Positions 1 through 9,328 of a stretch of DNA of 64,000 nucleotides are shown here, piece by piece. The DNA lies in assembly GCF_014171595.1 (NCBI RefSeq), contig NZ_CP050451.1, positions 4,960,001-5,024,000 of the forward strand. The letters run 5' to 3'. Under the pieces are notes generated by a model that searched no databases, was not told where the DNA came from, and saw nothing but the letters and a program-made list of their open reading frames with translations. The stretch comes from Massilia sp. Se16.2.3 (GTDB lineage: Bacteria; Pseudomonadota; Gammaproteobacteria; Burkholderiales; Burkholderiaceae_D). How positions within the stretch are numbered: the stretch's first letter is position 1; each line of letters begins with the position of its first letter. A program made the translations under genes and the position numbers.

Positions 1-88
1 GCTGGGTCTGGGTGCGCGCCATGTTCGACTGCAGCGTGTTGAGCTGGGTCGTCGCGTTTTCGTAGATGCTTTTCGTGCTGATGCGCAT
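1..88 (-). CDS. flgL: FlgL, flagellar hook-filament junction protein (N-terminus only)
   Basis: Only the first 29 codons lie in the window; the gene runs off the left edge. The start is the ATG whose complement is at 86-88, and the translation begins MRISTKSIYENA, the usual N-terminal D0 helix of FlgL/flagellin-like junction proteins. It follows flgK by 21 bases on the same strand and is probably co-transcribed with it from the sigma-28 promoter upstream of flgK. FlgL is the second hook-filament junction protein, placed between FlgK and the flagellin filament. The call rests on the N-terminal sequence plus position directly after flgK. Confidence 0.88.
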   Translation of the reverse strand, partial: MRISTKSIYENATTQLNTLQSNMARTQTQ

Positions 89-109
89 GGTGTACTTCCT
101 CGTTCGCTA

Positions 110-2059
110 TTAGCGTGCGATCGACAGCAGCGTGTCGAAAATGGTGTTGGCAATCTGCATGACCTTGCCGGCCGCCTGGTAAGCCTGCTGGTACTTCAGC
201 AGGTTGGTCGCTTCCTCGTCCAGGTTCACGCCCGACACGTCCGAGGCCGCTCCCTGCACCTGCTTGAGCAGGGCTTCGCCGGCGCTGGCGTTCACCTGCA
301 CTTCGCGCGTCTTGTTGCCGACCGCGCTCACGGTCTGGGCAAAGGCCGACTGGTAAGTGGCGCTGGCGCCGTTGAAAATGTTCTTCGTCTGCAGCGCGCC
401 GAGGGCCTGGATGTTGCGGGTGTCGGCGGTGCCGGCGGTGTTGGCGCTGATGCTGAAGCTGTCGCCGTTGGCGGGCGCGCCCGACATCGTCACGTTCACG
501 CCGGCGAAGCTGTAGCTGGCGCCGGCCTTGAACGGTGCCGAACCGGTATAGGTCGAGGTGCTGCCGTTCTGCGTCATGGTGATGGTCGCGCCGGCCGGGA
601 AGCCGGTCAGCTGGCCGCCGCCGGCGGCGTCAAAACTCAGCGTCACCGGCAGCGTCGGCGGCGCGGTGAAAAAGCCGGCGCTGACGCTGCCCGCGCTGAT
701 CTGGCCGCTGCCCTTGTTGGCGAGCGGCGCGCTGGTGGCCACCGGCATGCCGGCGGCGATCTCGCTCACGTCGGAAATGGCCAGCTGGAAGTTGGCGGCG
801 CCCCCGGCGGTCGGGCGCACCAGGTAGTTGTCGCCCGAGGCGGCGGCGCCGGCAATGGAAAACGCCACGCCGTCGATGGTCTGGGTGGTGCCGGCCGCGT
901 TGTAGGGGTCGATCTTGGTCCGGTTGTTGTCGGACAGGCGCGTCACGAAGAAACTGGTGCCATCGGACTCGACCTTGTAGTCGCTGTCGGTCAGCTTCGT
1001 CACGTCCTTGACGACGGCGCCGACTGTTGCCGCGCCGTTGTTGTCGATGGCGGCCGAGACGAAGGCCGGCGCGGCGACGAAGTAATCCTTGCCCTGCTTG
1101 CCGGCGCCATCGATGCCCAGCTTGTGCTGGTCGTTGAAGCTCATGGCCATGCCCAGCGCCAGGCGGCCGATCGAATTCTGCACGCGGTCGAGGGTCTGGG
1201 TACGGAATTCCATGATGCCGCCCAGCTCGCCACCGGCCAGTGCGCTTTCCGGCAACTGGGTGACGCGGTCGCCGGTGACATAGCCCACGGTCAGGCGCGT
1301 CTGGTCGGTCGGCGTCTTCATCGTCGCCAGCTGGAAGGCCTGCTGGCCGACGACCAGCGGCTGGCCGTTGCCGATCGAGACGTTCATGGCATTGTTGCTG
1401 CCGGCGGTGACGGTCGCCTTGACGTGCTTGTTCAGCTCCATCACCAGCTGGTCGCGCTGGTCGAGCAGGTCGTTCGGCTTGCGCCCTTCGATCGAGCCAT
1501 AGGAACCGATCTTCGAGTTGATCTCGGCGATCTGCTTGGCGTAAGTGTTGATCAGGTTGACGTTGGTCTGGACCTGGCTGTTCACGCCCTCGCCGATTTC
1601 CTCCAGGCGCGCGTCGATCTGCTGGAAGCTGCCGGCCAGCGTTTCGCTGGAGGACAGCAGCGCCTGGCGCGACGGGATCGAGGCGCCGTTGCCGGTCACG
1701 TCCTGCACGGCCGAGAAGAAGTTCTGGATCGCCGGCGACAGGCCGGAGGTGGTATCGGCCAGCAGGTTGTCGATCTGGCTGACCTGGGCGTAATAGGCGT
1801 CGAGCGAGGAGGTCGAGGCCGTGGCGGTGCGCACCTGCGTGTTCAGGAATTCGTCGCTGTAGCGCTTGATCTCGGCGATCTTGGTGCCGGTGCCGACGAA
1901 GCCATAGCCGTGCTCCATCGTCGTCGACGTGGCCTGCACCACGCCCTGGCGGCTGTAGCCTTCGACGTTGGCGTTGGTGATGTTATGGCCGGTCGTCGTC
2001 AGCGCGGTTTGCGCTGCGTACAAACCGCTTTTGCCGATGCTGAGGAGGTTTCCGGACAT
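110..2059 (-). CDS. flgK: FlgK, hook-associated protein 1
   Basis: This 649-residue protein is the first hook-filament junction protein. It is exported by the flagellar type III system and assembled at the distal hook end. The N-terminus carries the rod/hook-family signature around residues 10-40 (LYAAQTALTTTGHNITNANV). The C-terminus has the matching helix (NLDEEATNLLKYQQAYQAAGKVMQIANT shortened here to its core EEATNLLKYQQAYQ). The middle, about residues 300-560, is the variable surface domain rich in Gly, Ala, Ser and Thr. It is longer than enteric FlgK (about 550 residues), as is common in betaproteobacteria. It lies between flgJ and flgL, but a 91-base gap with a sigma-28 promoter separates it from flgJ, so it is probably a late gene. 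Confidence 0.96.
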   Translation of the reverse strand: MSGNLLSIGKSGLYAAQTALTTTGHNITNANVEGYSRQGVVQATSTTMEHGYGFVGTGTKIAEIKRYSDEFLNTQVRTATASTSSLDAYYAQVSQIDNLLADTTSGLSPAIQNFFSAVQDVTGNGASIPSRQALLSSSETLAGSFQQIDARLEEIGEGVNSQVQTNVNLINTYAKQIAEINSKIGSYGSIEGRKPNDLLDQRDQLVMELNKHVKATVTAGSNNAMNVSIGNGQPLVVGQQAFQLATMKTPTDQTRLTVGYVTGDRVTQLPESALAGGELGGIMEFRTQTLDRVQNSIGRLALGMAMSFNDQHKLGIDGAGKQGKDYFVAAPAFVSAAIDNNGAATVGAVVKDVTKLTDSDYKVESDGTSFFVTRLSDNNRTKIDPYNAAGTTQTIDGVAFSIAGAAASGDNYLVRPTAGGAANFQLAISDVSEIAAGMPVATSAPLANKGSGQISAGSVSAGFFTAPPTLPVTLSFDAAGGGQLTGFPAGATITMTQNGSTSTYTGSAPFKAGASYSFAGVNVTMSGAPANGDSFSISANTAGTADTRNIQALGALQTKNIFNGASATYQSAFAQTVSAVGNKTREVQVNASAGEALLKQVQGAASDVSGVNLDEEATNLLKYQQAYQAAGKVMQIANTIFDTLLSIAR

Positions 2060-2083
2060 GTCTTTTCTCGCGAGTTATCTTCT

Positions 2084-2110
2084 TCTACGGCAGGCGTTGG
2101 CAAAACTTGA
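2084..2110 (-). promoter_or_regulatory. Sigma-28 (FliA) promoter of flgKL
   Basis: Read on the minus strand, the gap upstream of flgK contains TCAAGTTT, an 11-base spacer, then GCCGTAGA. This compares with the FliA consensus TAAAGTTT-N11-GCCGATAA: 7 of 8 in the -35 part, and the GCCG core is intact in the -10 part. It ends 25 bases before the flgK start codon. Spacing is exact and the FliA gene is in the same window (22360-23088), so flgK and flgL are probably late (class 3) genes here. Confidence 0.75.
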
Positions 2111-2150
2111 ATAGTGATGCCGGCCCGCCAATGTTGTTACTCATGCCCTC

Positions 2151-3069
2151 TTACGCCAGGGAGTGCTTGATGATCTTCGACAGCTTGGTGCCGTAATGTG
2201 GATCGGTCGCATAACCGGCGCGCTGCAGGCCGTGGGCAAAGGCCGAGGCGTCACCGGCGTGGTTCAGCACTTTCTCGTAGCGCGGATTATTGGTGATCAT
2301 GCGCGCGTAGTCCTTGAACGAATCGGCCGGGCTGTCGTAGGCACGGAAGCGCTGCACGCGCTGGTGCGCCTGGCCGTTCACGTATTCGGTGGTGACGGCG
2401 GTGGCAACCTTGCCTTTCCAGCCCGGACCGGCCTTGATGCCGAACAGGTTGTTGGCATTGCTGCCGTCGCTATTCCTGATCATGCGCTTGCCCCAGCCCG
2501 TTTCCAGCGCGGCCTGGCCAAGCATGAACTTGGCCGGCACGCCGGTGGCCGCTTCCGCTGCCGCCGCGTGCGAGCCCAGCTTTTTCCCGGAAATCGCGCA
2601 CGTGCGGCGCACGGGTGCGGCCGCTGGCGCTCGTGCCGTTCGTCTGCACGCCGGCGTCCACACCCTGCACGCCGCGCGCCTTGTTCGGCAGCATCGGGAT
2701 GTCGAGCGCACCGGCGCCAGCGGCGGCACCGCCTTCGCCACCGATGGCCAGCGCCTTGGCATCGGTCTGGGCCGACAGCTGGCGCACCAGCACGTCGGCC
2801 AGGCCCATGCCGCGCTTGGCCATGTTCTGGCTCATCTGCTGGTCCAGCATCGACGTGAACATCCTGGTCTGCTGGTTGTCCATCATCCCCTCCTGCGGCG
2901 TGGCGTCGCGCATGGTCTTCATCATCTGGTTGATGAACATGGCTTCGAACTGGGTCGCGGCGCCGCGCATGGCGTCGGCCGAGCCGGTCTTGGCCGACTG
3001 CTTGAGGCCGCCCAGGCTCTGGGTATCGAGCGCGAACGTGCTGCTCAGGTCCGTCCTGGAGGGGGTCAT
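2151..3069 (-). CDS. flgJ: FlgJ, rod assembly protein and peptidoglycan hydrolase (one frame break)
   Basis: FlgJ caps the growing rod and cuts peptidoglycan so the rod can cross the cell wall. The N-terminal rod-binding part (ATQFEAMFINQMMKTMRDA, about residues 38-56) is in the frame that begins at the ATG complementing 3067-3069. That start has an AAGGA ribosome site just upstream. The C-terminal muramidase (glucosaminidase) part, with QAALETGWGKR and ANNLFGIKA, is in a second frame ending at 2151. The frames join at a run of five T at 2581-2585. Removing one base there gives one continuous protein of about 305 residues, the normal bifunctional FlgJ length. The total span is 3n+1 bases, as expected for one inserted base. 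It is probably a homopolymer error rather than a dead gene. Confidence 0.9.
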
Positions 3070-3081
3070 GGCTGGTCCTTC

Positions 3082-4191
3082 TTAGATGATTTCGAGTTCG
3101 GCGCGCAGCGAACCGGCGGCCTTGAGCGCCTGCAGGATCGCCAGCAGGTCTTGCGGGGTCGCGCCGATGGAATTCATCGCCTTCACGACTTCCGCCAGCG
3201 AAGCGCCGCCCTTGACCAGCAGCACCTTGCCCGGATCCTTCTTCACTTCCACGGTCGGGGTCGACGCCACCACGGTCTGGCCACGCGAACCCGGCGCCGG
3301 CTGGCTGATCTGCGTATCGGCGCCGATCGTCACCGACAAATTGCCGTGCGAAATCGCGCAGGTATCGAGGGTGACGGACTGGTTCATCACCACCGAACCG
3401 GTACGCGCGTTCAGGATCACTTTCGCCGCCGCCGCGGCCGGTTTCACGTCGATGTTTTCCAGCAGGCCGATGAAGCTCACGCGCGCATCCGACGAGGACG
3501 GGGTGCGCACGCGGATCACGCGGCCGTCGAGCGCGGTGGCGGTGCCGACGCCGAACTGGTCGTTCAGCGCCGAGACCACGCGGCTGGCGGTGGCGAAATC
3601 GGTCTGGTTCAGTTCCAGGCGAATCTGGTTGTTCTCGCCGAGGTTCGAGGCGACGGCCTTTTCCACGGTCGCGCCGCTCGAGATCTTGCCAACCGAAAGA
3701 TGATTGACTTGCACCTGGGCGCCGCCACCGCCGGCGGAGGCACCGACGCCGCCGACCAGCACATTGCCCTGCGCCATGGCGTACACCTGGCCATCGGCGC
3801 CCTGCAGCGGCGTCATGAGGAGCGTACCGCCGCGCAAGCTTTTCGCGTTACCGATCGAGGAAACCGTGATGTCGATGGTCTGGCCTGGCTGGGCAAAGGC
3901 CGGCAGCGCCGTCGTGACCATCACGGCGGCGACGTTCTTCAATTGCAGCTGCGAGGTCGGCGGCAGGTTCACGCCCTTCTGCTGCAGCATGGCGACGATC
4001 GATTGCACCGTGAACGGGGTCTGGCTGGTCTGGTCGCCAGTGCCGTCGAGGCCAACCACGAGGCCATAGCCCGACAACTGGTTCTGGCGCACGCCAGCGA
4101 TGCTGGCCATGTCCTTCAGGCGCTCGGCGCGGGCCGGAACGCTTGCGGTGAGAACGGCGCAGAGTGCGAGCAGCGGAAAAGCGAAACGCAT
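3082..4191 (-). CDS. flgI: FlgI, flagellar P-ring protein
   Basis: FlgI forms the periplasmic P ring around the rod in the peptidoglycan layer. The precursor starts with a Sec signal peptide (MRFAFPLLALCAVLTASVPARA), then ERLKDMASIAGVRQNQL and GYGLVVGLDGTGD, hallmarks of FlgI. The length (369 residues) is typical. Two ATG codons lie close together (4197 and 4191). A GAGG ribosome site sits six bases before the second, so 4191 is preferred; the other choice adds two residues. It lies between flgH and flgJ, the conserved order, with short gaps that suggest one operon. Confidence 0.96.
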   Translation of the reverse strand: MRFAFPLLALCAVLTASVPARAERLKDMASIAGVRQNQLSGYGLVVGLDGTGDQTSQTPFTVQSIVAMLQQKGVNLPPTSQLQLKNVAAVMVTTALPAFAQPGQTIDITVSSIGNAKSLRGGTLLMTPLQGADGQVYAMAQGNVLVGGVGASAGGGGAQVQVNHLSVGKISSGATVEKAVASNLGENNQIRLELNQTDFATASRVVSALNDQFGVGTATALDGRVIRVRTPSSSDARVSFIGLLENIDVKPAAAAAKVILNARTGSVVMNQSVTLDTCAISHGNLSVTIGADTQISQPAPGSRGQTVVASTPTVEVKKDPGKVLLVKGGASLAEVVKAMNSIGATPQDLLAILQALKAAGSLRAELEII

Positions 4192-4206
4192 GGTCATCCT
4201 CGGCTA

Positions 4207-4854
4207 TTAAAACGGCAACATCGACTGGAAGAAACGCGACATCATCGAATCGACTTCGGCACGGTCGATACGGCTATTGGTGCGGTATTCGACGCGGGCG
4301 TCGGCGACAACGCTCGAGGACACGACATTGCCGGCCTGGATGTTGTCCGGGCTGACGAGCCCGGAGAAGCGGATGAATTCGACACCCTTGTTCATGGCGA
4401 TCTGTTTTTCGCCGGCGACGATCAGGTTGCCGTTCGAGAGCACCTCGGTCACGGTCACGCCGATGGTGCCGGTGAAGGCATTGCTGGCGCTCTGGTTGTC
4501 GCCATCGTTGAACTTCGTCGCGCCCTCGAGGGCCACGTTCGCGCCCAGTTTCGACTGGATCACGCCCGGCAGGCCGAAACTGGCGCTGCCCGCCTTGTTG
4601 CCCGAGCTGGCGCCGGCCTTGTTGGCCGAGGTCTTCTCGACTATGTTGATGGTCAACAGGTCGCCGATATGGCGGGCGCGGCGATCCTCGAACATCGGAC
4701 GGTAGCTGGCGGCGTTGTAGATGGCGCCATCGGCCGGCGGCGCGACTTCGGCCAGTGCCGGGCGCGCGCTGCGCGTTTCCGGGACGATCGAGCTCGGCGT
4801 GGTGCCGCAGGCGGCCAGCATGGCGGGGAGGACGAGGAAAGCGAGTTTTTTCAT
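4207..4854 (-). CDS. flgH: FlgH, flagellar L-ring lipoprotein
   Basis: FlgH forms the outer-membrane L ring. The N-terminus MKKLAFLVLPAMLAAC is a lipoprotein signal with the acylated Cys at residue 16. The conserved segments YRPMFEDRRARHIGDLLTIN and FTGTIGVTVTEVLSNGNL follow, and the protein ends VDSMMSRFFQSMLPF like other FlgH proteins. At 215 residues it is of normal length. It sits between flgG and flgI. The ribosome site is weak, but no other start preserves the lipoprotein signal. Confidence 0.96.
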   Translation of the reverse strand: MKKLAFLVLPAMLAACGTTPSSIVPETRSARPALAEVAPPADGAIYNAASYRPMFEDRRARHIGDLLTINIVEKTSANKAGASSGNKAGSASFGLPGVIQSKLGANVALEGATKFNDGDNQSASNAFTGTIGVTVTEVLSNGNLIVAGEKQIAMNKGVEFIRFSGLVSPDNIQAGNVVSSSVVADARVEYRTNSRIDRAEVDSMMSRFFQSMLPF

Positions 4855-4880
4855 GGTGTCGAAGGCGTTCTCGGTGACGA

Positions 4881-5663
4881 TTACAGCTGGGACAGTTTCT
4901 GCAGCATCTGGTCGGACGTGGTGATCGCCTTGCTGTTGATCTCGTAGGCGCGCTGGGTCTGGATCATGTTCACCATTTCCTCGACCACGTTGACGTTCGA
5001 GGTTTCCACATAACCCTGCATGAGGACGCCGGCGCCGTTCGTGCCCGGGGTGTTCGCGTTCGGGTTGCCCGAGGCCGTCGTTTCCAGGTACAGGTTCTCG
5101 CCCTTCGATTCCAGCCCGGCCGGATTCACGAAGGTCATCAATTGCAGGTTGCCCACCTGCGTGGTGGCGGTGGAACCGGCGACCTTGATCGAGACGGTAC
5201 CGTCGCGGCCGACCGTGATCGACTCGGCGTTGGCGGGAATGGTGATCGGCGGCTGCACGGCATAGCCGCTGGAAGTGACCAGGGTGCCGTTGGCATCGGT
5301 CTGGAAGGAGCCGTCGCGGGTATAGGCCTGGGTACCGTCAGGCAGCAGCACGGGGAAGAAACCCGAGCCGTTGACCATGACGTCCTTCGAGTTGCCGGTC
5401 TGCTGGGGATTACCTTGCGTGAAGATGCGCTCGGTGGAGACGGCGCGCACACCGGTACCGAGCTGCAGGCCCGATGGCAGATTGGTTTGCTGGGAGGATT
5501 GGGCGCCTGGCTGGCGCACGGTCTGGTACAACAAGTCCTCGAACACCGCACGCGAACGCTTGAAGCCGTTGGTGCTGACGTTGGCGAGGTTGTTGGTGAT
5601 GACGTCGAGGTTGGTTTGCTGCGCTTCGAGGCCGGTCTTGGCGATAAACAGCGAACGAATCAT
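4881..5663 (-). CDS. flgG: FlgG, distal rod protein
   Basis: FlgG is the distal rod protein. The N-terminus [20 protein letters not shown] and [20 protein letters not shown] is the classic FlgG rod signature. The C-terminus [20 protein letters not shown] is the paired C-terminal helix shared by rod and hook proteins. Its length of 260 residues is exactly typical. The start has a strong AGGAGA ribosome site. It lies directly downstream of flgF, the usual order. Confidence 0.97.
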   Translation of the reverse strand: MIRSLFIAKTGLEAQQTNLDVITNNLANVSTNGFKRSRAVFEDLLYQTVRQPGAQSSQQTNLPSGLQLGTGVRAVSTERIFTQGNPQQTGNSKDVMVNGSGFFPVLLPDGTQAYTRDGSFQTDANGTLVTSSGYAVQPPITIPANAESITVGRDGTVSIKVAGSTATTQVGNLQLMTFVNPAGLESKGENLYLETTASGNPNANTPGTNGAGVLMQGYVETSNVNVVEEMVNMIQTQRAYEINSKAITTSDQMLQKLSQL

Positions 5664-5736
5664 GAAATTCTCCTATTGGCGGCGGCAGTCCCGACCGGGA
5701 CCCACCGCGTATGGAAGAATTATGCTGGAGAAACAC

Positions 5737-6477
5737 TTAGTTCAAAGCAAGGATCTGACTGGCTTTCGCGGCGTTATTCTCGGCGTTCTTCATCAGGCTC
5801 ATTTGCGTCTCGAAGGATCGGGCCAGGCCGATCATCGACACCATGGCGTCCACGGCGTTGACGTTGCTGCCCTCGAGCGCCCCGCCGGCGACGCGCACGG
5901 ACGGGTCGGCCTGGGCCGGGGCGCCGTCCTTCAGGCGGAACAGGCCGTCATCGCCACGCACCAGGTCTTTCTCGGCGGGATTGACCAGCTTGATGCGGCC
6001 GAGGATGACGGGCGCGGCAGGACGCTCGGCGTTCGATACCGTGGAAATGGTGCCGTCGCCGCCCACCGTCACCGTGACGTCCGGCGGAATCGTGATCGGA
6101 CCGCCCTCGCCCTGGATCGTCGCGCCGGACGTCGTGGTCAGCACGCCGTTCGGGCTCATCTGCAGGGCGCCGTTGCGGGTATAGGCTTCGCTGCCGTCGG
6201 CATTCTGCACCGCGATCCAGCCCGGGCCCTTGATGGCGACGTCGAGGTCGCGGCCGGTCAGTTGCAGCGGACCGGACTCGAAATTCGCGCCGACCGTGTT
6301 GTTGACGACAAAGGTACGCGTCGGCATCCCTTCGCTCAGCACCGGCACGGCGCGGAAGGTATCGAGCTGGGCGCGGAAGCCCGTCGTGTTCAGGTTCGCC
6401 AGGTTGTTCGAAACCGTGGCTTGCTGTTCGAGGATGTGCTTGGTGCCGGAGGCGGCGGTGTAGATCAAGCGGTCCAT
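5737..6477 (-). CDS. flgF: FlgF, proximal rod protein
   Basis: FlgF (246 residues from this start) is a proximal rod component. MDRLIYTAASGTKHILEQQ opens the protein, followed by NNLANLNTTGFRAQLDTFRA, both typical of FlgF. The C-terminus has VDAMVSMIGLARSFETQMSL. The open frame extends 42 codons upstream into a dispersed repeat, but AAGGA lies just before the ATG complementing 6475-6477 and family N-termini begin here, so the extension is rejected. It precedes flgG and follows flgE. Confidence 0.95.
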   Translation of the reverse strand: MDRLIYTAASGTKHILEQQATVSNNLANLNTTGFRAQLDTFRAVPVLSEGMPTRTFVVNNTVGANFESGPLQLTGRDLDVAIKGPGWIAVQNADGSEAYTRNGALQMSPNGVLTTTSGATIQGEGGPITIPPDVTVTVGGDGTISTVSNAERPAAPVILGRIKLVNPAEKDLVRGDDGLFRLKDGAPAQADPSVRVAGGALEGSNVNAVDAMVSMIGLARSFETQMSLMKNAENNAAKASQILALN

Positions 6478-6523
6478 GTTGTTCCTTTGTCGTTCGTGCC
6501 GTTGTCGAGCGTTTCGATATGCT

Positions 6524-6616
6524 GCTTTGTACAGCGTGGAGTCAGGACTCCACCCTACGAATAACCACTGATCGTAGGGTGGGCTCCGCCCACGCGGTCT
6601 CACCCTACGAAAACCA
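6524..6616. repeat. Dispersed inverted-repeat element, GTAGGGTGGGC family
   Basis: The gap between flgE and flgF holds facing copies of a short motif: GGAGTCAGGACTCCACCCTACGA on one arm (quoted in part: CTCCACCCTACGA) and CGTAGGGTGGGC followed by GCCCACGCGG on the other, then another CACCCTACGA. The left end reads GCTTTGTAC then GCGTGG. The same end sequence is seen, inverted, at the right end of the element at 20762-20851. This is one of six loci of this family in the window. Confidence 0.85.
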
Positions 6617-6636
6617 GCGGCTAGTCAACTTGCCAA

Positions 6637-8160
6637 TTAACGCAGGTTCACCAGCGTCTGCAACACCGAATCCTGCGTCTTGATCGTCTGCGCATTCGCC
6701 TGGTACACGCGCTGCGCCGTGATCATGTTCACCAGTTCGGCCGTCAGGTCGACGTTCGAGGTTTCCACCGCCGACGACTGCAGCACGCCGAAGCTGCCCG
6801 AATCCGGCACGCCCACCAGCGGCGTGCCCGACTTCGACGACTCGGCCCAGGCATTGTTGCCGAGGGGTTCGAGGCCATTGACGTTGGCGAAGTTCGCCAG
6901 CACCACCTGGCCCAGCGGCTTGGATTGGCCGTTGCTGTACTGGCCCAGCACGATGCCCTCTTCGCCGATCGAGAAGCGCTGCAGGTGGCCGGCGGTGTAG
7001 CCGTCCTGGGTCAGTTTCTTGTCGCTGGTACCGGTGCCGTACTGGGTGGTGCCGGTAAAGGCGATTTCCATCTTCTGAACCGGATCGGAACCGGTCGACG
7101 GGAAGATCGGCAGGTCGATGTTGAACTTGCCGCCGTTCGCCGTGTCAACCGCGTTCAGGGCGCCGTTCTCGTCGAATTTCAGGGTGCCGATCGGCTTCGG
7201 CGTGACCTTCACGGCCGCGGTGATCGCCTTGTCGACCTGGTCCGGGGTGTAGCCGGCGATTTTCGCGGCGTCGGTACCCGCCTCGACGATGGCTGCCTGG
7301 CCAATGGCGTCGGCGCCGGCCGGACCGGCAGCGGCGGCCACGACGGCCGAGGCCGCATCGGCATACTTGGCCAGCGCGGTCGCGATGGTGGCGGCGACTG
7401 GCGGAATCGCCTTGGTGGCCGCATCCCATTCGGCACGCGCGGCAACCACGGCGGCGTCGCCTTGCGACGACTGCGCCACTTTCAGCTGGTTGACTTCGAT
7501 GCCGTCATTGGCCGCGTACACGTCCCAGGTGCCCGAGCCGTTCTTCACGTAAAAGCTCGACAGCACATGCGGATTGCCCAGCGTGTCATACACATCGATA
7601 GGCGACTGCTTGTTATAGGAGTTCGGGTCGCCTGCGTCGAAGGGCGTAACGGCCGGGGCCGCCGCACGGGAGTCGAGGTTCATCTCGATGCCGACCTTGG
7701 TGGTCGAGACCGGCTTGATGTCGGCGGTGCTGATCTGGATCGGAATCGGGGCGCCCGCCAGCACGCTGCCGGTCGGACCGACGCCGTAGCCGGTCAGCTT
7801 GGCACCTTGCGCATTGGTCATGAAGCCGTCCTTGTCCAGCGAGAACTGGCCGTTACGGGTGTACTGCACCATGCCCGAGGAAACCGTGCGGAAGAAGCCC
7901 TGGCCGTTGATCGCCACGTCGAGCGAGTTGTTCGACGATTCCACGTTGCCCTGGGTGAACTGCTGGGCGATCTGGGACACCTTGGTACCGATACCGGCCG
8001 TCACGCCGCCGGCGCCGTTGAGCGAGCTGGCATAGACGTCGGCAAACTGCGCCTGCGAACTCTTGAAGCCGACGGTGCTGGCGTTGGCGATGTTGTTACC
8101 GATGACGTCCAGCGATTTCGCTGCGCCGTTCAAGCCGCTCAGGCCTTGTTGGAAAGACAT
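6637..8160 (-). CDS. flgE: FlgE, flagellar hook protein
   Basis: FlgE polymerises into the hook (507 residues). MSFQQGLSGLNGAAKSLDVI and NNIANASTVGFKSSQAQFAD at the N-terminus and LVNMITAQRVYQANAQTIKT at the C-terminus are the conserved hook helices. AINGQGFFRTV and MVQYTRNGQFSLDKDGF mark domain D1. Between about residues 235 and 318 there is an unusually Ala-rich, partly helical insertion, absent from enteric FlgE (about 400 residues). It probably forms an enlarged outer domain. The ribosome site AGGAGA is optimal. The gene follows flgD and precedes flgF. Confidence 0.96.
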   Translation of the reverse strand: MSFQQGLSGLNGAAKSLDVIGNNIANASTVGFKSSQAQFADVYASSLNGAGGVTAGIGTKVSQIAQQFTQGNVESSNNSLDVAINGQGFFRTVSSGMVQYTRNGQFSLDKDGFMTNAQGAKLTGYGVGPTGSVLAGAPIPIQISTADIKPVSTTKVGIEMNLDSRAAAPAVTPFDAGDPNSYNKQSPIDVYDTLGNPHVLSSFYVKNGSGTWDVYAANDGIEVNQLKVAQSSQGDAAVVAARAEWDAATKAIPPVAATIATALAKYADAASAVVAAAAGPAGADAIGQAAIVEAGTDAAKIAGYTPDQVDKAITAAVKVTPKPIGTLKFDENGALNAVDTANGGKFNIDLPIFPSTGSDPVQKMEIAFTGTTQYGTGTSDKKLTQDGYTAGHLQRFSIGEEGIVLGQYSNGQSKPLGQVVLANFANVNGLEPLGNNAWAESSKSGTPLVGVPDSGSFGVLQSSAVETSNVDLTAELVNMITAQRVYQANAQTIKTQDSVLQTLVNLR

Positions 8161-8195
8161 GTGATTCTCCTGGGAAGGTTAGTAAGCGGCTTGGC

Positions 8196-8888
8196 TTACA
8201 GGACTTGTTTGATGTCGGCGAGGGAAATGCTCCCTTTGCCGGCGAGGTTCAGCTTGACGCCGTCCTTCGAATTGGTACTTACACTGGCCACCGTATCGAC
8301 GCTCAGCGCCTTGACGTCGGTCAGCGGCAGGCCGCCGCGCGAGGCGACGACGCGGAAGCTGTACTTGCCATCGGCCAGCATGGCGGCGTCGACGGCATCG
8401 CTGCTGCCATCCCAGGCCAGCGGCATCGCGCCCGCGTCAAGCGCGCCGAGGTCGATCGTGGCCACGTCCTTGCCGGTGCGCGGGTCGGTGACGATCACCT
8501 GCACGTTGTCGGCGGCGGTGGCGAGGTCGACACCGAACACCGATTTGCCGCCGGTCAGGTTGATGGTATTGCCTTCGACCAGCACGCCATGGCCGATCAG
8601 GTTCGTCGCCTGCATCGCTTCGCTCGACTGGTAGCTGGCCTTGAGCGTGTCCAGCGTTTCGTTCAGCTTGTTGACGCCGGTAACGGTCTGCAGCTGGGCC
8701 AGCTGGCTCGTCACCTGGGCGTTGTCGAGCGGGTTCAGCGGATCCTGGTTCTTCAGCTGCGTCACGAGCAGGGTCATGAACTTGTCGGTGTCGGCCTGGA
8801 CGCTGTCTTTCTCGGCCTTCTTGTTGTTCATCGTCGACATCAAGTCGTTGATCGAGGTGCCGGCGCCGGCGGAATTTACGGTGGACAT
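8196..8888 (-). CDS. flgD: FlgD, hook cap / hook assembly scaffold protein
   Basis: FlgD caps the growing hook and is needed for FlgE polymerisation. The conserved N-terminal block FMTLLVTQLKNQDPLNPLDN (about residues 41-60) followed by VTSQLAQLQTVTGVNKLN identifies the family. The C-terminal half is the usual Tudor/Fn3-like region. At 230 residues it is normal. It lies between flgC and flgE with gaps of 20-35 bases, so probably in one operon. Confidence 0.96.
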   Translation of the reverse strand: MSTVNSAGAGTSINDLMSTMNNKKAEKDSVQADTDKFMTLLVTQLKNQDPLNPLDNAQVTSQLAQLQTVTGVNKLNETLDTLKASYQSSEAMQATNLIGHGVLVEGNTINLTGGKSVFGVDLATAADNVQVIVTDPRTGKDVATIDLGALDAGAMPLAWDGSSDAVDAAMLADGKYSFRVVASRGGLPLTDVKALSVDTVASVSTNSKDGVKLNLAGKGSISLADIKQVL

Positions 8889-8907
8889 GGGGTGTCTCGC
8901 TTAGGGA

Positions 8908-9309
8908 TTACTGACCGAGGGTCAGGGTTTTGAGCAGCATGCTTTTCGCCGCGTTCATCGTTTCGACGTTGTTCTGGTAGGAACGCGATGCCGACAGCAT
9001 GTTGACCATCTCGTCCACCGCGTTCACGTTCGGCATCGAAACATAGCCCTTCTCGTCGGCCATCGGATGCTTCGGGTCGTAGACCTGTTTCAGGGGCGAG
9101 CTGTCTTCGACCACTTCGCGCACCTTGACGCCGGTGGCGCCGGTGTTCAAGGGAACCGCTTCGAACACGACCTGTTTTGCACGGTAGGCTTCGCCCGTGG
9201 ACGAGGTGGCGCTGTCGGCGTTGGCGAGGTTGCTGGCAACGGTATTCAGGCGCTGGGCCTGGGCACTCATGGCCGAACCGGAGACATTGAATATATTAAA
9301 GAGCGACAT
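8908..9309 (-). CDS. flgC: FlgC, proximal rod protein
   Basis: FlgC (133 residues) is a proximal rod subunit. The N-terminus [20 protein letters not shown] then ASNLANADS is typical, as are the internal [20 protein letters not shown] and the C-terminal [20 protein letters not shown]. It sits between flgB and flgD in the standard order. Confidence 0.97.
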   Translation of the reverse strand: MSLFNIFNVSGSAMSAQAQRLNTVASNLANADSATSSTGEAYRAKQVVFEAVPLNTGATGVKVREVVEDSSPLKQVYDPKHPMADEKGYVSMPNVNAVDEMVNMLSASRSYQNNVETMNAAKSMLLKTLTLGQ

Positions 9310-9328
9310 GATTTACCCGCCTGATTGA

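Noticed and set aside
1124..2110. Long plus-strand open frame over flgK
   Set aside because: It is the antisense reading of flgK: His/Arg/Val-rich, no family features. Similar long antisense frames over flgJ-H, flgE, flhA, GH16 and the permease were discarded for the same reason.
5142..5861. Plus-strand frame of 239 codons across flgG-flgF
   Set aside because: Antisense to two well-supported rod genes and without a recognisable product.
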